Part shown: positions 8,053 through 15,860 of the stretch, piece by piece
How the letters are laid out: every line of letters starts with the position of its first letter
Numbering within the stretch: the stretch's first letter is position 1
Source of the DNA: an uncultured Porphyromonadaceae bacterium
Lineage (GTDB): Bacteria; Bacteroidota; Bacteroidia; Bacteroidales; Muribaculaceae
NCBI GenBank assembly: GCA_905202215.1
Contig: CAJKRG010000043.1
Location: forward strand, 1-27,716
Length of the DNA: 27,716 nt
Reading direction: 5' to 3'
Notes under the pieces: generated by a model
Told to the model about the DNA's origin: nothing
Databases searched by the model: none
The model's input: the letters and a program-made list of their open reading frames with translations, nothing else
Made by a program: the position numbers and the translations under genes

Positions 8053-8982
8053 CTACTGTTTTGGTTCCAATTTCTTGATTTCCTGAATGTAGGCGGCGAG
8101 GGTGCGGGATTTGCGGAGTGTTTTGTGTAATTTCGCGGGGAGATGGGCGGCAGGGTATTCCCAGAAGGGGAGGAGCTTTGCGAGGATCTGGGTGTCGCCG
8201 CAGAGAGTATGTGAATAGGTGTCGAAGATGGCGGTGTGCATGGCGAGGAGGGCTGAGATGCGGCGTTCCCGGGGCCAGATTTCGCCGCTTCGGTATTCGG
8301 CTATTAGCCAGGGGGAGGTGAGGAGTCCGCGGCCTGTCATGACGCCTGCGAGGGTCGGATAGCGGTCGACGAGGACGTCGATGTCGGCCGGAGCGGCGAT
8401 GTCGCCGTTGAAAATCACCGGTGTGGAGAGTCTGCCGAGCAGTTCGCCGAATTCGTCCATGTGCAGCTCGCCTTTGTATTGCTGCCGGGCGGTGCGCGGG
8501 TGTACGGTTATGTGGGAAAGGGGCATGGCGTCGATTACGTCTACCGAGCGGCGCCATTCGTCGGGACTGTCGAGTCCGAGTCGCATTTTTACCGAGAAAC
8601 TGATGTCCGGGAGGGCCTCCATGCGGTCGGCGACGGCGCGCAGGCTGTCGGTTCGGGCAATCATGGCGGCTCCGCGGCCTTTGTGGCACTGCGGCGGGAA
8701 GGGACATCCGAGGTTGAGGTCGATAGCGCGGTGTCCTCCGGCAATGATGACGGAGGTGAGACGGTCGAATTCGCTGATATCCCTGAAAATGATCTGAGGA
8801 ATGGTGGTGTCCGGGCCTGCGTCGAGGTCGCGTAGGTCGCGCGTGCGCACATCACCTTTCTCGATTCTCAGAAATGGCGCGAAGTAGGCGTCGGGTAGAC
8901 CGTCGGGGCCGAATGCGGCGGTGTGGGCCTTCCGCCAGGCGCTGTCGGTATAGCCTTGGAGCGGTGCCGCAAAGATTTTCAT
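8053..8982 (-). CDS. tRNA-dihydrouridine synthase (Dus family)
   Basis: FMN- and NADPH-dependent reductase that converts selected uridines of tRNA to dihydrouridine; 309 aa, close to the family length. The barrel starts with APLQGYTDSAWR. The catalytic cysteine is Cys93 in DLNLGCPFPPQCHKGRGAAM. Lys132 (SVKMRLG), His161 and Arg163 (ITVHPRTARQQYKG) match the flavin/substrate motif, and NGDI and MTGRG give the C-terminal phosphate-binding part. The C-terminal helical domain is present. It overlaps dtd by 4 bp (ATGA), so the two are translationally coupled. Which uridine it modifies cannot be told; Bacteroidota enzymes are usually labelled DusB-like. Confidence 0.93.
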   Translation of the reverse strand: MKIFAAPLQGYTDSAWRKAHTAAFGPDGLPDAYFAPFLRIEKGDVRTRDLRDLDAGPDTTIPQIIFRDISEFDRLTSVIIAGGHRAIDLNLGCPFPPQCHKGRGAAMIARTDSLRAVADRMEALPDISFSVKMRLGLDSPDEWRRSVDVIDAMPLSHITVHPRTARQQYKGELHMDEFGELLGRLSTPVIFNGDIAAPADIDVLVDRYPTLAGVMTGRGLLTSPWLIAEYRSGEIWPRERRISALLAMHTAIFDTYSHTLCGDTQILAKLLPFWEYPAAHLPAKLHKTLRKSRTLAAYIQEIKKLEPKQ

Positions 8983-9431
8983 TCGCGGAGTACGGAATCT
9001 ATGATTATGGTGACGGGGCCGTCGTTGATTAGCTCTACCTGCATGTCAGCGCCGAAGACACCGGTTGCTACGTTTTTGCCGATGGCCTCCGAAGTAAGCT
9101 TGCAGTATAGTTCGTAGAGGGGTATGGCGAGGTCGTGTCCGGCGGCGCGGATATAGCTGGGCCGGTTGCCTTTGCGGGTGGATGCGTTGAGGGTGAACTG
9201 GCTGACGGCGAGAATGTCGCCGCCGGTGTCGAGGACGGAACGGTTCATGACGCCGTTGTCGTCGGGGAATATGCGCATTGCGGCGGTCTTGGCGGCGAGC
9301 CAGCGCACATCTTCTTCAGTGTCTCCGTCGGCAATACCGACGAGTACCATCAGGCCCGGGCCGATGGCCGAATGTATTTCGCCGCCTATGCTGACGCTCG
9401 CGCGGCTGACTCGTTGAATTACCAGTCTCAT
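8979..9431 (-). CDS. dtd: D-aminoacyl-tRNA deacylase
   Basis: Removes D-amino acids (and Gly from tRNA-Ala) from mischarged tRNAs, acting in the cytosol as a dimer. The 150-aa length is exact for DTD. The N-terminal MRLVIQRVSRASVSIGGE, the SQFTL motif at 77-81 and the Gly-cisPro-type NDGPVT motif at 136-141 are all present. It lies downstream of rel on the same strand, an arrangement (rel-dtd) also common in other phyla, and overlaps the dus gene by 4 bp. The 109-bp gap to rel is filled by short-period repeat DNA. Confidence 0.96.
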   Translation of the reverse strand: MRLVIQRVSRASVSIGGEIHSAIGPGLMVLVGIADGDTEEDVRWLAAKTAAMRIFPDDNGVMNRSVLDTGGDILAVSQFTLNASTRKGNRPSYIRAAGHDLAIPLYELYCKLTSEAIGKNVATGVFGADMQVELINDGPVTIIIDSVLRE

Positions 9432-9540
9432 TGTAGGAGGGTAGGAGATTAGGTAGTTAGGAGGTTAGGAGATAGAAGTTGCAAGTCGGGAGACACCAAC
9501 TACTAACTACTCACTTGTAACTTGTAATTTGTAACTTGTA
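9432..9540 (-). repeat. Short-period intergenic repeats between rel and dtd
   Basis: The gap has an 8-nt-period block (TAGGAGGG TAGGAGAT TAGGTAGT TAGGAGGT) and, on its right, a clean 7-nt-period block (AACTACT AACTACT CACTTGT AACTTGT AATTTGT AACTTGT). The two blocks are partly complementary (GTAGTTAG against CTAACTAC), so a hairpin is possible. Non-coding. Confidence 0.8.
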
Positions 9541-11409
9541 TTACACTCTCGCTACTGTGTCGACGCCGGGGATTGCGCGGATGTGGTGTATGACGGTCTG
9601 TAGTTCGGACTCGGAGTGGACACGGAAGGCGATGTTGCAGGTGACGATTGAGTCGACGGTCTCGGTGTTGAAGCTGTCCATGCTCAGATTGAGATCGTTG
9701 GTAATGCAGTCTACGAGGTCGATGAAGAGGTGGTAGCGGTCGACGGCGGTCACTTTGATGCGGACGGGGTAGAGTGTGCCGTCGGGCTTGTAGTCGACCG
9801 ACACTATATTGTCGCCCTGCTGTGTGGCCAGGCGTATGGCGATCTCGCAGTCGCGTTTGTGTATAGTGATTTCGCCGTCGTCCTCGACGAAGCCGATGAC
9901 CTCGTCGCCGGGTATTGGCAGGCAGTGGGGACAGCGGCGGAACTCGCTTTTTGGCAGCGAGGCGAGGTATGCCTCGATGGCGTTTTTGGCCTTATAGGTG
10001 ATTACGGCGTCGAGCCAGTCGGGCTGGGGATGGACGTCGCGTGCGGTGAAAATCTCGACGACGTCGCCGCGGTGGAGCCTTGATTTGACCGAAGCGAGGA
10101 AGTTGTTGAGCCGGGCGTACTTGGCGTGCAGTCCCAGTTCGGGGTTTACCTCGAAGGCGAAGTCGAGCACCGTCGCTTTCTGCGGAAGCACTACGGGACG
10201 GCCCTTCGGGGTGAATGTCATGATGTCGTCGTTGTAGAACGATGTGGCCACGTTTTCGAGGAACGTGCTTCCGTCGAGGCCGTGATATGCGATGTCGCGC
10301 AGAATGGAGCGGAACTTCTCGATCCACCGGCGTATGTTGTCGTCGCAGCGGTCGGCGATACAGCCCAGGCGAGAGTCGCGTATCATTCGCTCGCTGCTGA
10401 TGTGCACCTCCTGCCATCGGCCGAAGTCGGCCAGAAGCTTTACGTGGAAGCTCTGGTAGCCGTTTTCCTTTGGCGAATCGATGTAGTTTGTTATGCCGCC
10501 GGGTTTTTCCTTGAAACGGTCGGTGAGGATTGAATATATGCGGAGCGCCATGTTCTTTTCGGTTACTCCTGCGGGGCATTCGAACACTATTTCGGTGAAA
10601 TGGCGGTATTTCAGATGGTTGAAATCGTCGCCGAACTTATGCATCTTGCGCCAGATGCTATATGGGTAGCGGTATTCGATATATATCCTGGCTTTTATGC
10701 CGCGATCCTTGAGGATTTCGCGTATTTCGCCGCAGAACACTTCGAGCCGTTCGGCCTGCGCCCGGCGGTCGCCTTCGATGAGGCGTGTCAGCTCCTCGTA
10801 TTCATGCGGGCAGCGGAAGCGGAAACTGAGATTCTCGAGTTCGGTCTTGACGTGGTAGAGACCGAGGCGGTTTGCGAGCGGAGCATAGAAATAGTCGGTC
10901 TCGCCGGCGATTTTCATCTGTTTGTCGGGGCGCATGGAGGAGAGAGTGCGCATGTTGTGAAGCCGGTCGGCGAGCTTTACGAGTATGGCGCGGATGTCGT
11001 ACTGGATGGAGTTGAGCATCTGCTTGAAATTGTCGAGCTGACGCGACATCTCGTATTTCTCTTTTTTCTGCTTCGTGACGACGCTGACGAGAAATGCCAC
11101 GTCGTCGCCGAACCGTTCGCGGATATCGTCGATGGTATAGTCGGTATCCTCGACCACATCGTGGAGGAAAGCGGCGATTACGGGATTTGTGCCGAGGCAT
11201 AACTCTTCGGCGGCGATAAGGGCCACCGCGATGGGATGGAGGATATAGGGCTCGCCGGTCTTGCGTTTCTGCGGTGCGTGGGCGGCTCGTGCGAGCTCGA
11301 AAGCGTCGCGTATACGCTTCATGTCTTCAGGCGAGGCCTGGCTTTCCATGGCGGCGAAGACCTGACCGGCCCGTTCGTCGATAATCTTGTCGTAGTCCTT
11401 CTCTTCCAT
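9541..11409 (-). CDS. RelA/SpoT homologue ((p)ppGpp metabolism), hydrolase-competent, synthetase signature altered
   Basis: Long RelA/SpoT homologue of 622 aa, about 100 shorter than typical Rel. The HD hydrolase domain is intact: H58 (YILHP), H83-D84 and E87-D88 (HDVVED), and D148 (LADRLHN). The synthetase domain (about 235-350) keeps SIWRKM (251-256), NGYQS and E334 of EVHI. The stretch that is normally Y-D-L-x-A-x-R is NHLKYRHFTEIVF (264-276), so the usual catalytic Asp and following Arg appear replaced. TGS (TPKGRPVVLPQKATVLDFAF) and C-terminal ACT domains follow. The start at 11409 is chosen because upstream codons overlap the divergent promoter region. It is first in an operon with dtd and dus. 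The likely role is (p)ppGpp breakdown; synthesis is doubtful. Confidence 0.88.
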   Translation of the reverse strand: MEEKDYDKIIDERAGQVFAAMESQASPEDMKRIRDAFELARAAHAPQKRKTGEPYILHPIAVALIAAEELCLGTNPVIAAFLHDVVEDTDYTIDDIRERFGDDVAFLVSVVTKQKKEKYEMSRQLDNFKQMLNSIQYDIRAILVKLADRLHNMRTLSSMRPDKQMKIAGETDYFYAPLANRLGLYHVKTELENLSFRFRCPHEYEELTRLIEGDRRAQAERLEVFCGEIREILKDRGIKARIYIEYRYPYSIWRKMHKFGDDFNHLKYRHFTEIVFECPAGVTEKNMALRIYSILTDRFKEKPGGITNYIDSPKENGYQSFHVKLLADFGRWQEVHISSERMIRDSRLGCIADRCDDNIRRWIEKFRSILRDIAYHGLDGSTFLENVATSFYNDDIMTFTPKGRPVVLPQKATVLDFAFEVNPELGLHAKYARLNNFLASVKSRLHRGDVVEIFTARDVHPQPDWLDAVITYKAKNAIEAYLASLPKSEFRRCPHCLPIPGDEVIGFVEDDGEITIHKRDCEIAIRLATQQGDNIVSVDYKPDGTLYPVRIKVTAVDRYHLFIDLVDCITNDLNLSMDSFNTETVDSIVTCNIAFRVHSESELQTVIHHIRAIPGVDTVARV

Positions 11410-11435
11410 CGTTGGCGTTATTGAGTTAGAAGCGG

Positions 11436-11467
11436 TAAAATTAATGAAAATTGCGTATATTTGCAAT
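11436..11467 (-). promoter_or_regulatory. Candidate rel promoter in the divergent spacer
   Basis: On the minus strand, ATTG (plus 11464-11467) and TAATTTTA (plus 11436-11443) are 20 bp apart, a near match to TTTG-N20-TAnnTTTG. A plus-strand -7 element for the sigma-54 activator gene (TATATTTG, 11456-11463) lies inside its spacer, so the two divergent promoters would overlap and compete. Confidence 0.4.
11456..11463 (+). promoter_or_regulatory. Candidate -7 element of the sigma-54 activator gene
   Basis: TATATTTG matches TAnnTTTG perfectly, but no TTTG is found 19-21 bp upstream. Transcription would begin only a few bases before the ATG at 11473, leaving almost no leader. Confidence 0.35.
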
Positions 11468-11472
11468 TTGAA

Positions 11473-12705
11473 ATGGAAAACGAACGAGTGTATAATATAT
11501 CTCCTGCGGTGCAGCAGGCCAAACTGCGGTATGGCATAGTCGGGAACGCTCTGGCGCTGGTCGAGGCTGTCGAACGCGCTCTGCGCGTGGCTCCTATCGA
11601 TCTGTCAGTGCTCGTGACGGGCGAAAGCGGCACGGGCAAGGAGTTCTTTCCGCAGATTATCCACGGCGCGGGTTCGCGCAAACATTCCAAATATATAGCC
11701 GTCAACTGCGGCGCCATACCCGAGGGCACTATAGACTCCGAACTCTTCGGGCATGAGAAAGGCGCGTTTACGGGGGCTGTCGATTCCCGCAAGGGTTACT
11801 TCGAGGAGGCCAGCGGCGGCACGATCTTTCTCGACGAGGTCGCCGAGCTGCCGCTGACGACCCAGGCGCGCCTGCTGCGTGTGCTTGAGACCGGCGAGTT
11901 CCTGAAAGTCGGGTCGAGCACCGTGCAGAAGACCAATATCCGTGTGGTCGCCGCGACCAATGTCGACCTGCTGCGTGCGGTGTCGGAAGGCCGCTTCCGC
12001 GAAGACCTTTATTACCGTCTGTCGACGATACAGATCCATGTGCCGCCGCTGCGCGACCGCGGATCGGATATCCGTCTGCTTTCGCGCCGTTTCGCATCAT
12101 CGTTCGCCGAGCGCTACGGAATGCCTCAGATTTCGTTCGACGAGGAAACGGAGGCCATGATGCGTCACTACCGCTGGCCGGGCAATGTGCGCCAGCTCAA
12201 GAACGTTGTGGAGCAGATGGGGCTTTTCGAGGCGGGGACCGAGATAACGCCCGAGATCCTGCGCCAGTATCTGCCTGCTGCCGGAGAGGCATACATGCCC
12301 GCGACGTCGCGCGGCGAGCACAGCTACGAACGCGAGCGCGAAATGCTTCTCGGCATGATATTCAATCTCCAGAAACGTATCGACGCTCTTCAGGAACAGC
12401 TCGACAGCCGTCCTTCGCACGGCTCCGACGGCACCGCCCACATACTGCACGACGCCGGTCTCCGTCCCGAGACTGCGGAGACGTCTCATTTCCCGGCTTC
12501 GCTCGTGGTGTCGCCGCGGCGCGAGGAAGAGGTGGGATATTCGGAGGTGGTAGCCGCCGAACCCGAAACCCTGCAGGACAAGGAGCGCGAGGCTATCCGC
12601 GCCGCTCTCGAGCGCAACGAAGGGCGTCGCAAGGCCGCTGCGGCCGAGCTTGACATATCGGAGCGTACACTTTACCGCAAAATAAAAGAATATGGCCTTG
12701 AATAA
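11473..12705 (+). CDS. Sigma-54-dependent transcriptional activator (AAA+ plus Fis-type HTH, no receiver domain)
   Basis: Bacterial enhancer-binding protein, 410 aa, that would remodel RNA polymerase-sigma-54 by ATP hydrolysis. Walker A is GESGTGKE at 50-57, the sigma-54 contact loop GAFTGA is exact at 97-102, and Walker B is GGTIFLDE at 115-122. A linker of about 100 residues follows, and then a Fis-like helix-turn-helix at about 385-408 (RKAAAAELDISERTLYRKIKEY). There is no N-terminal receiver, GAF or PAS domain, so activity is probably set by amount or by a partner protein. ATG 11473 is preferred over the TTG at 11461. It is the first gene of a run with lptE, a TPR-like gene and secG, and overlaps lptE by 14 bp. 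Confidence 0.93.
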   Translation: MENERVYNISPAVQQAKLRYGIVGNALALVEAVERALRVAPIDLSVLVTGESGTGKEFFPQIIHGAGSRKHSKYIAVNCGAIPEGTIDSELFGHEKGAFTGAVDSRKGYFEEASGGTIFLDEVAELPLTTQARLLRVLETGEFLKVGSSTVQKTNIRVVAATNVDLLRAVSEGRFREDLYYRLSTIQIHVPPLRDRGSDIRLLSRRFASSFAERYGMPQISFDEETEAMMRHYRWPGNVRQLKNVVEQMGLFEAGTEITPEILRQYLPAAGEAYMPATSRGEHSYEREREMLLGMIFNLQKRIDALQEQLDSRPSHGSDGTAHILHDAGLRPETAETSHFPASLVVSPRREEEVGYSEVVAAEPETLQDKEREAIRAALERNEGRRKAAAAELDISERTLYRKIKEYGLE

Positions 12706-13216
12706 GCTGAAAATATTTCTCGCCGGGCTGTGCGCTGTGGCGCTTACGGTGTTGGCCGGCTGCCGGATAAGCTATAAATTCAACGGCTCGGCGCTCGACT
12801 ATACGGTCTACAAGACGGTGAGCGTGTCGGAGTTCCCTATCCGTGCCGCGCTTGTGTATCCGCCCCTGCAGTCGGTGTTCGAGAACGAGCTTCTGAACTA
12901 TATAGACCGCAATACGCGCCTGCAGGTTGTGGAGAGCGGCTCGGACCTCCAGATCGAGGGCGAGATCACAGGATATAACCTGACGCCGCAGGCTGTGGCC
13001 GAGAGTGGCTATGCCTCCATGACCCGCCTCACCATCAGTGTGCGCGTGAAATATACCGACAACAAGGAGGAGGGCAAGGACGTCGACCAGACATTCAGCG
13101 CCTACCGCGACTTCCCGAGCACGGAAATGCTCACCGATGTGCAGGATCAGCTCATCGACGAGATTTCGAAAGAACTTGTAGAACTCATTTTCAACGCCAC
13201 CCTCGGCAACTGGTAA
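12692..13216 (+). CDS. lptE: LPS-assembly lipoprotein LptE
   Basis: Outer-membrane lipoprotein that plugs and helps assemble the LptD translocon for LPS delivery. The 174-aa product has a signal peptide with lipobox L-A-G-C, acylated Cys24, followed by the Bacteroidota-type start of the mature protein (RISYKFNGSALDY). The rest is a mixed alpha/beta domain with a terminal amphipathic helix (DQLIDEISKELVELIFNATLGNW). Its gene starts inside the end of the sigma-54 activator gene, and the TPR-like gene begins 4 nt after its stop, a tight operon typical of the phylum. The family assignment rests on this synteny plus the N-terminal pattern. Confidence 0.9.
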   Translation: MALNKLKIFLAGLCAVALTVLAGCRISYKFNGSALDYTVYKTVSVSEFPIRAALVYPPLQSVFENELLNYIDRNTRLQVVESGSDLQIEGEITGYNLTPQAVAESGYASMTRLTISVRVKYTDNKEEGKDVDQTFSAYRDFPSTEMLTDVQDQLIDEISKELVELIFNATLGNW

Positions 13217-13219
13217 ACG

Positions 13220-14008
13220 ATGGCAGACACCGCCGATTTGCTCAAAAAAGCCTATGAGGCGCCGGAAGGCAGCCTCGATGCCGACGAACTCGAGGCTCTT
13301 GGCCGTCTGCACAGGCAATATCCCTATTTTGTGGCGCCGGCGCTTGCCGAACTGCGCCATCGCGGAGCCGGCAGCGAGAGCGCCGGGGCGGACGCGCTGC
13401 GGCGTTATCTGGCGGTGACGTCGCCGTCGGGCCGTACGCTCGCATTCGCGGCCCACGGGGCGGACTGGCGCGATTTCTATCCGCCCCGCGAGGCTCCCGA
13501 GGCCAAGCGCACCGACGATGTGATAGATATATTCCTGAACACATACGGATCCTGCACACCCGAGGAAAACGCTCTGCTCGAGCGAATGATCTTCAACCCT
13601 ACGCCTGACTACGGCGAGATTCTTGCGCGTGAGGAACAGGAAAATCTGCCGGAAGCACCGGCCGATACCGACAGTCAGGACGCGAAAATAGCGGCATTCA
13701 TACTGAGCCAGCATCCTGCTGCGCGTCACGAAGAGGCACCCGATACGGGCGTCGGGGAGGACGAAGAGGACAGCCGGCCTGTGGCGCGCCCCGAACACAG
13801 CGACGACTCACTCCTCAGCGAAAGTCTGGCCCGTATTTTCATAAAACAGCACCGTTATGAGCGCGCATATGAAATTATCTCGGGGCTTAGCTTGAAATTT
13901 CCAAAAAAAAGTGCTTACTTTGCAGACCAATTGCGTTTTCTGCAAAAACTGATTATAAACCAGCGCCGTCTCGATGCCCGTGAGGGCGACGGCAAAGCTA
14001 AAAATTAA
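13220..14008 (+). CDS. Conserved Bacteroidota protein with a C-terminal TPR-like unit
   Basis: Cytosolic protein of 262 aa with no signal peptide or membrane segment. The N-terminal 60 residues are helical (LHRQYPYFVAPALAELRH). The middle is acidic and low in complexity (about 145-195, many Glu/Asp/Pro). The end has one TPR-like helix pair (SLARIFIKQHRYERAYEIISGLSLKFPKKSAYFADQLRFLQKL). Homologues occupy the same place between lptE and secG in other Bacteroidota, which suggests a link to envelope biogenesis, but no function is known to me. A run of eight A at about 13904 inside the gene could allow slippage. Confidence 0.82.
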   Translation: MADTADLLKKAYEAPEGSLDADELEALGRLHRQYPYFVAPALAELRHRGAGSESAGADALRRYLAVTSPSGRTLAFAAHGADWRDFYPPREAPEAKRTDDVIDIFLNTYGSCTPEENALLERMIFNPTPDYGEILAREEQENLPEAPADTDSQDAKIAAFILSQHPAARHEEAPDTGVGEDEEDSRPVARPEHSDDSLLSESLARIFIKQHRYERAYEIISGLSLKFPKKSAYFADQLRFLQKLIINQRRLDAREGDGKAKN

Positions 14009-14017
14009 TATAAAACT

Positions 14018-14392
14018 ATGCACGTTGTCATAATTATCTTGACAGTCATCGTAGCCATCCTGTTGATTGGCATTGTACTCATTCAGAAGTCGAAAGGCGG
14101 CGGCCTGTCGTCGCAGTTCGGCGGAGCCAACGCAGTGATGGGCGTACGCCAGACCAACACCTTCCTCGAAAAAGCCACATGGACTCTCGTCAGCGCTCTT
14201 GTCGTGCTCTCGATCATCTCTGCCTTCACCATGCCCAAGGCTTCTGTCGGCACTGAACTCCGCACCCGCCCCGTGGCACCCGCCGCACCTGCCGCACCCG
14301 CAGGCCAGTTCGATACTCCCGTGGCCGTTGAGGAAAGCGCAGCTGAAATCGTGGAAGTGCCTGCCGCAGCAGAAACTCCCGCTGCCGAATAA
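14018..14392 (+). CDS. secG: Preprotein translocase subunit SecG
   Basis: Small SecYEG subunit that assists SecA-driven export. The 124-aa product has two membrane segments (about 2-22 and 53-72) joined by the conserved cytosolic loop LIQKSKGGGLSSQFGGANAVMG, the diagnostic SecG signature. A C-terminal tail rich in Ala, Pro and Glu (about 85-124) is typical of Bacteroidota SecG and probably disordered. It is the last gene of the activator-lptE-TPR-secG run, 9 nt after the TPR-like gene. Confidence 0.95.
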   Translation: MHVVIIILTVIVAILLIGIVLIQKSKGGGLSSQFGGANAVMGVRQTNTFLEKATWTLVSALVVLSIISAFTMPKASVGTELRTRPVAPAAPAAPAGQFDTPVAVEESAAEIVEVPAAAETPAAE

Positions 14393-14422
14393 CAAGTACA
14401 TTCTGCCCAAAGACATACATTT

Positions 14423-14446
14423 CCCACGGGGCTTTTCCCTCGTGGG
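14423..14446 (+). terminator. Probable terminator after secG
   Basis: CCCACGGGG and CCCTCGTGGG pair around CTTTT with one bulged base (14423-14446), followed by a T/G-rich run (TTGTGTTGTTT). A plausible intrinsic terminator about 30 nt after the secG stop. Confidence 0.65.
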
Positions 14447-14455
14447 TTGTGTTGT

Positions 14456-14480
14456 TTAGGCTGATAGGCTGACGGGCTTA
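14456..14480 (+). repeat. GGCTGACA-type octamer repeat
   Basis: TAGGCTGA TAGGCTGA CGGGCTTA: three degenerate octamers after the secG terminator, the same type as at 6878 and 25334. Confidence 0.6.
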
Positions 14481-14514
14481 TGTGAGGCCGCTTTGATTAT
14501 AACTCTCATGACTT

Positions 14515-15753
14515 ATGAAGAGAAGTGATTTTGAAGTAATGGCTCCTGTGGGGAGCTACGAATCGCTCAGCGCCGCTCTTGCCGCCGGCGCCGATGCGGT
14601 ATATTTCGGTGTCGAGGGTCTGAACATGCGCTCGCGATCGAGCGCCAATTTCACTCTCGACGACCTGCGCGAGATCGTGAGCCGCTGCCGCGAGCACGGT
14701 GTAAAGACCTATCTTACGGTCAATACGATAGTTTACGACGGCGAGATGGAGAAACTCGAAGGTATAGTGGCCGCGGCCGCCGAGGCCGGTATATCGGCTG
14801 TTATAGCGTCGGACGTGGCAGTCTTCGCGGCGTGCCGCCGTCACGGCGTCGACGTGCATATCTCCACCCAGTGCAATATCTCGAACATAGAGGCCGTGCG
14901 CTTCTACTCGGTCTTCGCCGATGTGATGGTGCTTGCCCGCGAGCTCAGCCTCGAACAGGTAAAGGCCATCTCCGATACGATCGAGGCGGAAAATATCTGC
15001 GGTCCGTCGGGGAAGCGTGTGCGGATCGAGATGTTCTGCCACGGCGCGCTGTGCATGGCCGTGTCGGGCAAGTGCTATCTCAGTCTGCACCAGATGAATT
15101 CGAGCGCCAACCGCGGGGCATGCACGCAGATATGCCGCCGCGGCTACGGGGTGACCGACCTCGAGACAGGCGACGAGCTGACGGTAGAGAACAAATATAT
15201 AATGTCGCCCAAGGATCTGAAGACCATCCATTTCCTCGACCGCATGATAGATGCCGGCGTGCGGGTGTTCAAGATCGAGGGGCGCGCCCGCGGGCCGGAG
15301 TATGTCAAGACGGCTGTGGAGTGCTATTCCGAGGCTATCGAGGCAATCTGCGACGGCAGCTACGGTGCCGACAAGGTGGAGCGCTGGGACGAGCGTCTCG
15401 CCACGATCTTCAACCGCGGCTTCTGGGACGGCTACTATCTCGGACAGCGTCTTGGCGAGTGGTCGGGCAAGTATGGCTCGAGCGCCACGCGTGTGAAGCA
15501 GTATGCCGCCAAGGGTGTGAAATGGTTCTCGAAACTCGGTGTCGGCGAGTTCTTCATGGAAGGGGCCGAACTGTGCGTAGGCGACGAGGTGATCATCACC
15601 GGCCCGACCACAGGGGCGCTGATAGTCAAGGTGGAGGATATACGTGTCGACGGCAAGAGTGTGGCGAAGGCCGTGAAAGGCGACAGTTTCTCGATAGCCG
15701 TACCGGCCAAGATCCGGCCGGCCGACAGGCTGTACCGCTGGCTTCCCACATAA
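14515..15753 (+). CDS. Peptidase U32 family protein (TrhP/YegQ-like, probable tRNA U34 hydroxylation factor)
   Basis: U32 family member, 412 aa. The N-terminal half is a TIM-barrel-like domain (ELMAPVGSYESLSAAL-type start, GADAVYFG). The family signature follows at 172-190 (EMFCHGALCMAVSGKCYLS). Cysteines 175, 180, 187, 203 and 207 are well placed for an Fe-S cluster or metal site. A C-terminal beta domain (about 330-410) carries AELCVGDEVIITGPTTG. Some U32 proteins are annotated as collagenases, but the closest well-studied ones (TrhP) act with prephenate in making 5-hydroxyuridine at tRNA position 34; that role here is inference. The gene stands alone between secG and the YfhO gene, with short repeats on both sides. 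Confidence 0.88.
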   Translation: MKRSDFEVMAPVGSYESLSAALAAGADAVYFGVEGLNMRSRSSANFTLDDLREIVSRCREHGVKTYLTVNTIVYDGEMEKLEGIVAAAAEAGISAVIASDVAVFAACRRHGVDVHISTQCNISNIEAVRFYSVFADVMVLARELSLEQVKAISDTIEAENICGPSGKRVRIEMFCHGALCMAVSGKCYLSLHQMNSSANRGACTQICRRGYGVTDLETGDELTVENKYIMSPKDLKTIHFLDRMIDAGVRVFKIEGRARGPEYVKTAVECYSEAIEAICDGSYGADKVERWDERLATIFNRGFWDGYYLGQRLGEWSGKYGSSATRVKQYAAKGVKWFSKLGVGEFFMEGAELCVGDEVIITGPTTGALIVKVEDIRVDGKSVAKAVKGDSFSIAVPAKIRPADRLYRWLPT

Positions 15754-15857
15754 ATTATGAATGATGAATTATGAATTATGAATTAAATGTTCATAGACGT
15801 AATTCATTCATACATAAAACTATCGATTCATAATTCATAATCCATAATTCTTAATTG
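15754..15857 (+). repeat. ATTATGA heptamer repeat with inverted arms
   Basis: A clean 7-nt period on the left (ATTATGA at 15754, ATGATGA at 15761, ATTATGA at 15768 and 15775) is mirrored by ATTCATA at 15826 and 15833, ATCCATA at 15840 and ATTCTTA at 15847. The arms are complementary, so the whole gap can fold into an AT-rich hairpin with a loop of about 40 nt. It lies between two plus-strand genes and begins directly after the U32 stop codon. Confidence 0.88.
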
Positions 15858-15860
15858 ATA

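Noticed and set aside
7913..8707. 264-codon minus-strand frame overlapping the dihydrouridine synthase gene
   Set aside because: It reads as Arg/Pro/His-rich sequence, in another frame of a gene with intact catalytic motifs.
13900..13915. Run of eight A in the TPR-like gene as a programmed frameshift site
   Set aside because: The reading frame continues normally to a family-typical ending, so no frameshift is needed; at most a mutation hot spot.
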